Shown in pieces: positions 61,927 to 64,000 of a stretch of DNA of 64,000 nt. The DNA is taken from contig CANTUZ010000002.1 in NCBI GenBank assembly GCA_947846985.1, positions 132,889,889 through 132,953,888 of the forward strand, given 5' to 3'. This DNA comes from Fratercula arctica. Taxonomy: Eukaryota; Chordata; Aves; Charadriiformes; Alcidae. Each line of letters opens with the position of its first letter. The first letter of the stretch is position 1. The notes below the pieces were generated by a model, which was not told where the DNA came from, did no database searches, and saw only the letters and a program-made list of their open reading frames with translations. The position numbers were made by a program, and so were the translations under genes.

Positions 61927-63251
61927 TATTTTTAATAGACTAAAAAAGGTACACTTCTCATAAAACCAAAGGAAAACAAAATCATCCCCATTTTTGATAC
62001 TTCCCTTTCTTGGGATTTTGGACTATTGTCTTGTAATGACTGTAGGGTCTCTCACGCTGAATCAGAGCGTTGGATTTTCTCTTCCATGATCAGCGCCTCT
62101 CACATCTTCTTCAGATGCCGCTTGTGAACCAGGAGAGCAGGACTCGGGACAGTCTGGACTCTGCTGGGAAGTAATTGCACCTTTTCTCTGCTGCTACAGG
62201 GCTCTTAGCTTAATGGTGTGGTTCATGCATTCCAAATGCATTTAACTTAGGCCATTCCTCATTTAAGCCTTAGGTTTCCACAGATAGAGCAGTCTAACAA
62301 TTACAGTTGGACTGTAAAGTCCACTGTTGCAACTACATGCCAAACATAGCAGGCAAAAACATTGTCCTTTGGCTTGGAGAGGTAGGCAGGGGACCCACAG
62401 CCTTTGTGGGTCAACTTGCATGGTCCACCTTGAACAGATTCCCTTCACAACTGGAAAACTACAAATCTAAAAATTCAGCTGGGCATCATTGTTTCTGCAT
62501 GGACAAGTTATTCTCCAGGCCCAAGCACAAAGCACAAGGACTAGAACTTTAAGAGAGGCAGAAATCCAGAGATCTTTTTGCTGTCACGTTTTTGTGCCAT
62601 CCAGAATAACAGGCATTTATTTGGCCCACCTTTAGAATAAAATGATATACTGCTAAAAATAAAATGAGTACACTTTCATTCCTGAACAATATAAGATGTT
62701 TTAGCATTTTTTAAGTTATTCCAGATGCCCCACTGAGGTTTTTGAAAATAAGAAGAGCAAGGAGCCTGTTTAGACCTCATCCCACAGCTTCTTGAGTGAG
62801 GACAGAACACCAGCTTTGCATTTTGACATTATTTTGGGACTCAGTGCAGGAAGACAGTTTCTCAGGAAGTGTCTAACTTTGTGCAGTATATATAAAAAAA
62901 ACCCTCTCTTTTCTGTTTTCACAACTGTACAAGCTACACCTTCAGTAAGCCTCTTTAAAAGCACTGTTTCTTGAAAATCTTCGGGAAATCTATACCCTTT
63001 GATAAACCACAAAAGATGTCATTTAGGAAATAATGACAGCATGAGGCTGGGATACGTACTTCAGATAGAAGCAAATTCTGAAATGAGAATGAGACTTAAG
63101 GGCAGTGGAGTGTGGGGAGTTACTGGGAATGAGAGAGGCTCTGGGTAAAAAGAACACTTATATTTAGCCCTGGACACATATAACCTGCACTGATCCTGAA
63201 TTACATTTTTTATAACTAAGCTCTGATTATACACAGGAAAATATGGTAAAC

Positions 63252-63280
63252 TTTTTTTTATTATTATTATTATTATTTTT
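63252..63280. repeat. T-run with (TTA)n microsatellite
   Basis: A T-run leads into ATT/TTA units up to about 63280. The Ile/Lys run in a minus-strand frame is a translation of this repeat. Confidence 0.9.
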
Positions 63281-63775
63281 AATTTGGACACTAAGTCTGA
63301 CAATCCCGAGAAACCGCTAAAAATCTCTGCATGCAAATTTCTACCCTCAGCTAAATACCTAGGGATGTTCAGGGAAGAATTAATTGGAATCAACCAAAAA
63401 AAAATGAAAGAAAAAAGAAAAGAGTTTCAGTGCCCCAGTGAATAATTTATAGCTGTTTCCTTTTCAACAAAGAGAATGTTGAATGTTTTTGACAATAGCA
63501 GGTACATAATTGTTTTATGCTGGGGGCGTTTATTGTAACTCATTCATTATATCATCTTGCTAGTTTTCATGGCATGCATTTATTTGTTCTTTTAGTGGAA
63601 CAATTTGAATGACAACTAGGAGAAATAGTTGGGGACAGAGAGTGAGAAATGGCATGTTAAAAGACTTAGACCAGTTTGATAGACAGCTTGAAAAACCCAT
63701 CAACATCATCAACGCCATCAGCACTGGGAGAGTGAAAGGTCTAGATCCAGTGACCACCTTTTTTGACAAATGTCC

Positions 63776-63794
63776 TTTTTTTTTTTTTTTTTTT
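63776..63794. repeat. T19 homopolymer
   Basis: This T-run is followed by CCCCCAG. A polypyrimidine tract followed by AG resembles a splice acceptor, but no coding exon is recognisable downstream. Confidence 0.85.
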
Positions 63795-64000
63795 CCCCCA
63801 GAACTGTCCTTGTTCATTCATTTTGGTTGATTTGGGTCAGAAAGGAGACTATTATACAATACAAAGCTTAAGATTGTGAAAGCGGAAAAAAAGACAACAT
63901 AGAACCACATGTGAGAAAATCTTGAGGGAAAGTCAAATCAATGAGCTTCCTCCAAAGAAATAACTAACCCTACAAGTTCAACCCAGACAGTGAGACGATA

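Larger units (their letters stand above)
58651..64000. other. Non-coding DNA, includes an unidentified repeat pair
   Basis: No gene was recognised. The stretch contains the two 69-base direct copies listed next, a 15-base tandem at 61897-61926, a (TTA)n run at 63252-63280 and a T19 run at 63776-63794. The 73-codon frame at 63609-63830 has no known domain and ends in the T-run. Confidence 0.55.

Noticed and set aside
63776..63801. T-run plus CCCCCAG resembling a splice acceptor
   Set aside because: No coding exon follows. Long T-runs followed by AG are common by chance.

Overview
The window looks like a stretch of bird nuclear DNA, either intergenic or inside a large intron. Overall it is AT-rich. 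It carries 5'-truncated CR1 retroposons with the typical avian 3' tails (ATTCTATGA-type repeats). It also carries a solo LTR whose two ends (GTCGTGGTTTAACCC and CCAAAACCAGGAC on the + strand) match, from memory, an ERVL-like LTR that is common in Neoaves. A non-galloanserine bird is therefore the best guess. This comes from recognising the repeat families; no search was run.

I find no host protein-coding gene, tRNA, rRNA or CRISPR array. The open reading frames are short, carry no recognisable host domain and are what chance gives in this much DNA. The only real coding homology is to retrotransposon reverse transcriptase: the CR1 copies at 22.2-23.4 kb and 27.7-28.3 kb, and much older traces at 1.6-1.86 kb (L2-like) and around 29.7 kb.

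Layout: 0-6.3 kb, unannotated DNA with an ancient L2-like LINE trace. 6.3-6.5 kb, an old CR1 3' end. 6.5-22 kb, unique DNA with a purine-rich tract, a TATACA-type tract, three weak ancient SINE-like traces and an (AAAAG)/(AAAAT) microsatellite. 22.2-23.4 kb, the longest CR1 (+ strand). 27.7-28.3 kb, a second CR1 (- strand). 31.4-31.5 kb, a possible old internal CR1 piece. 32-46 kb, mostly unique DNA with several short tandem repeats and a diverged pair of units about 203 bp apart at 40.05-40.44 kb. 46.5-47.0 kb, an ancient repeat followed by a CR1 3' end. 50.8-51.3 kb, a solo LTR with a 5-bp target duplication. 58.4-58.65 kb, the best preserved CR1 3' end. 59.7 and 60.7 kb, two direct copies of an unidentified 69-bp block.

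No genes here work together as a system, and I saw no convincing undescribed biological system. The most useful leads are the unidentified 69-bp repeat pair, the diverged duplication at 40 kb, the ancient LINE traces, and a few compact stretches that read like candidate conserved non-coding elements.
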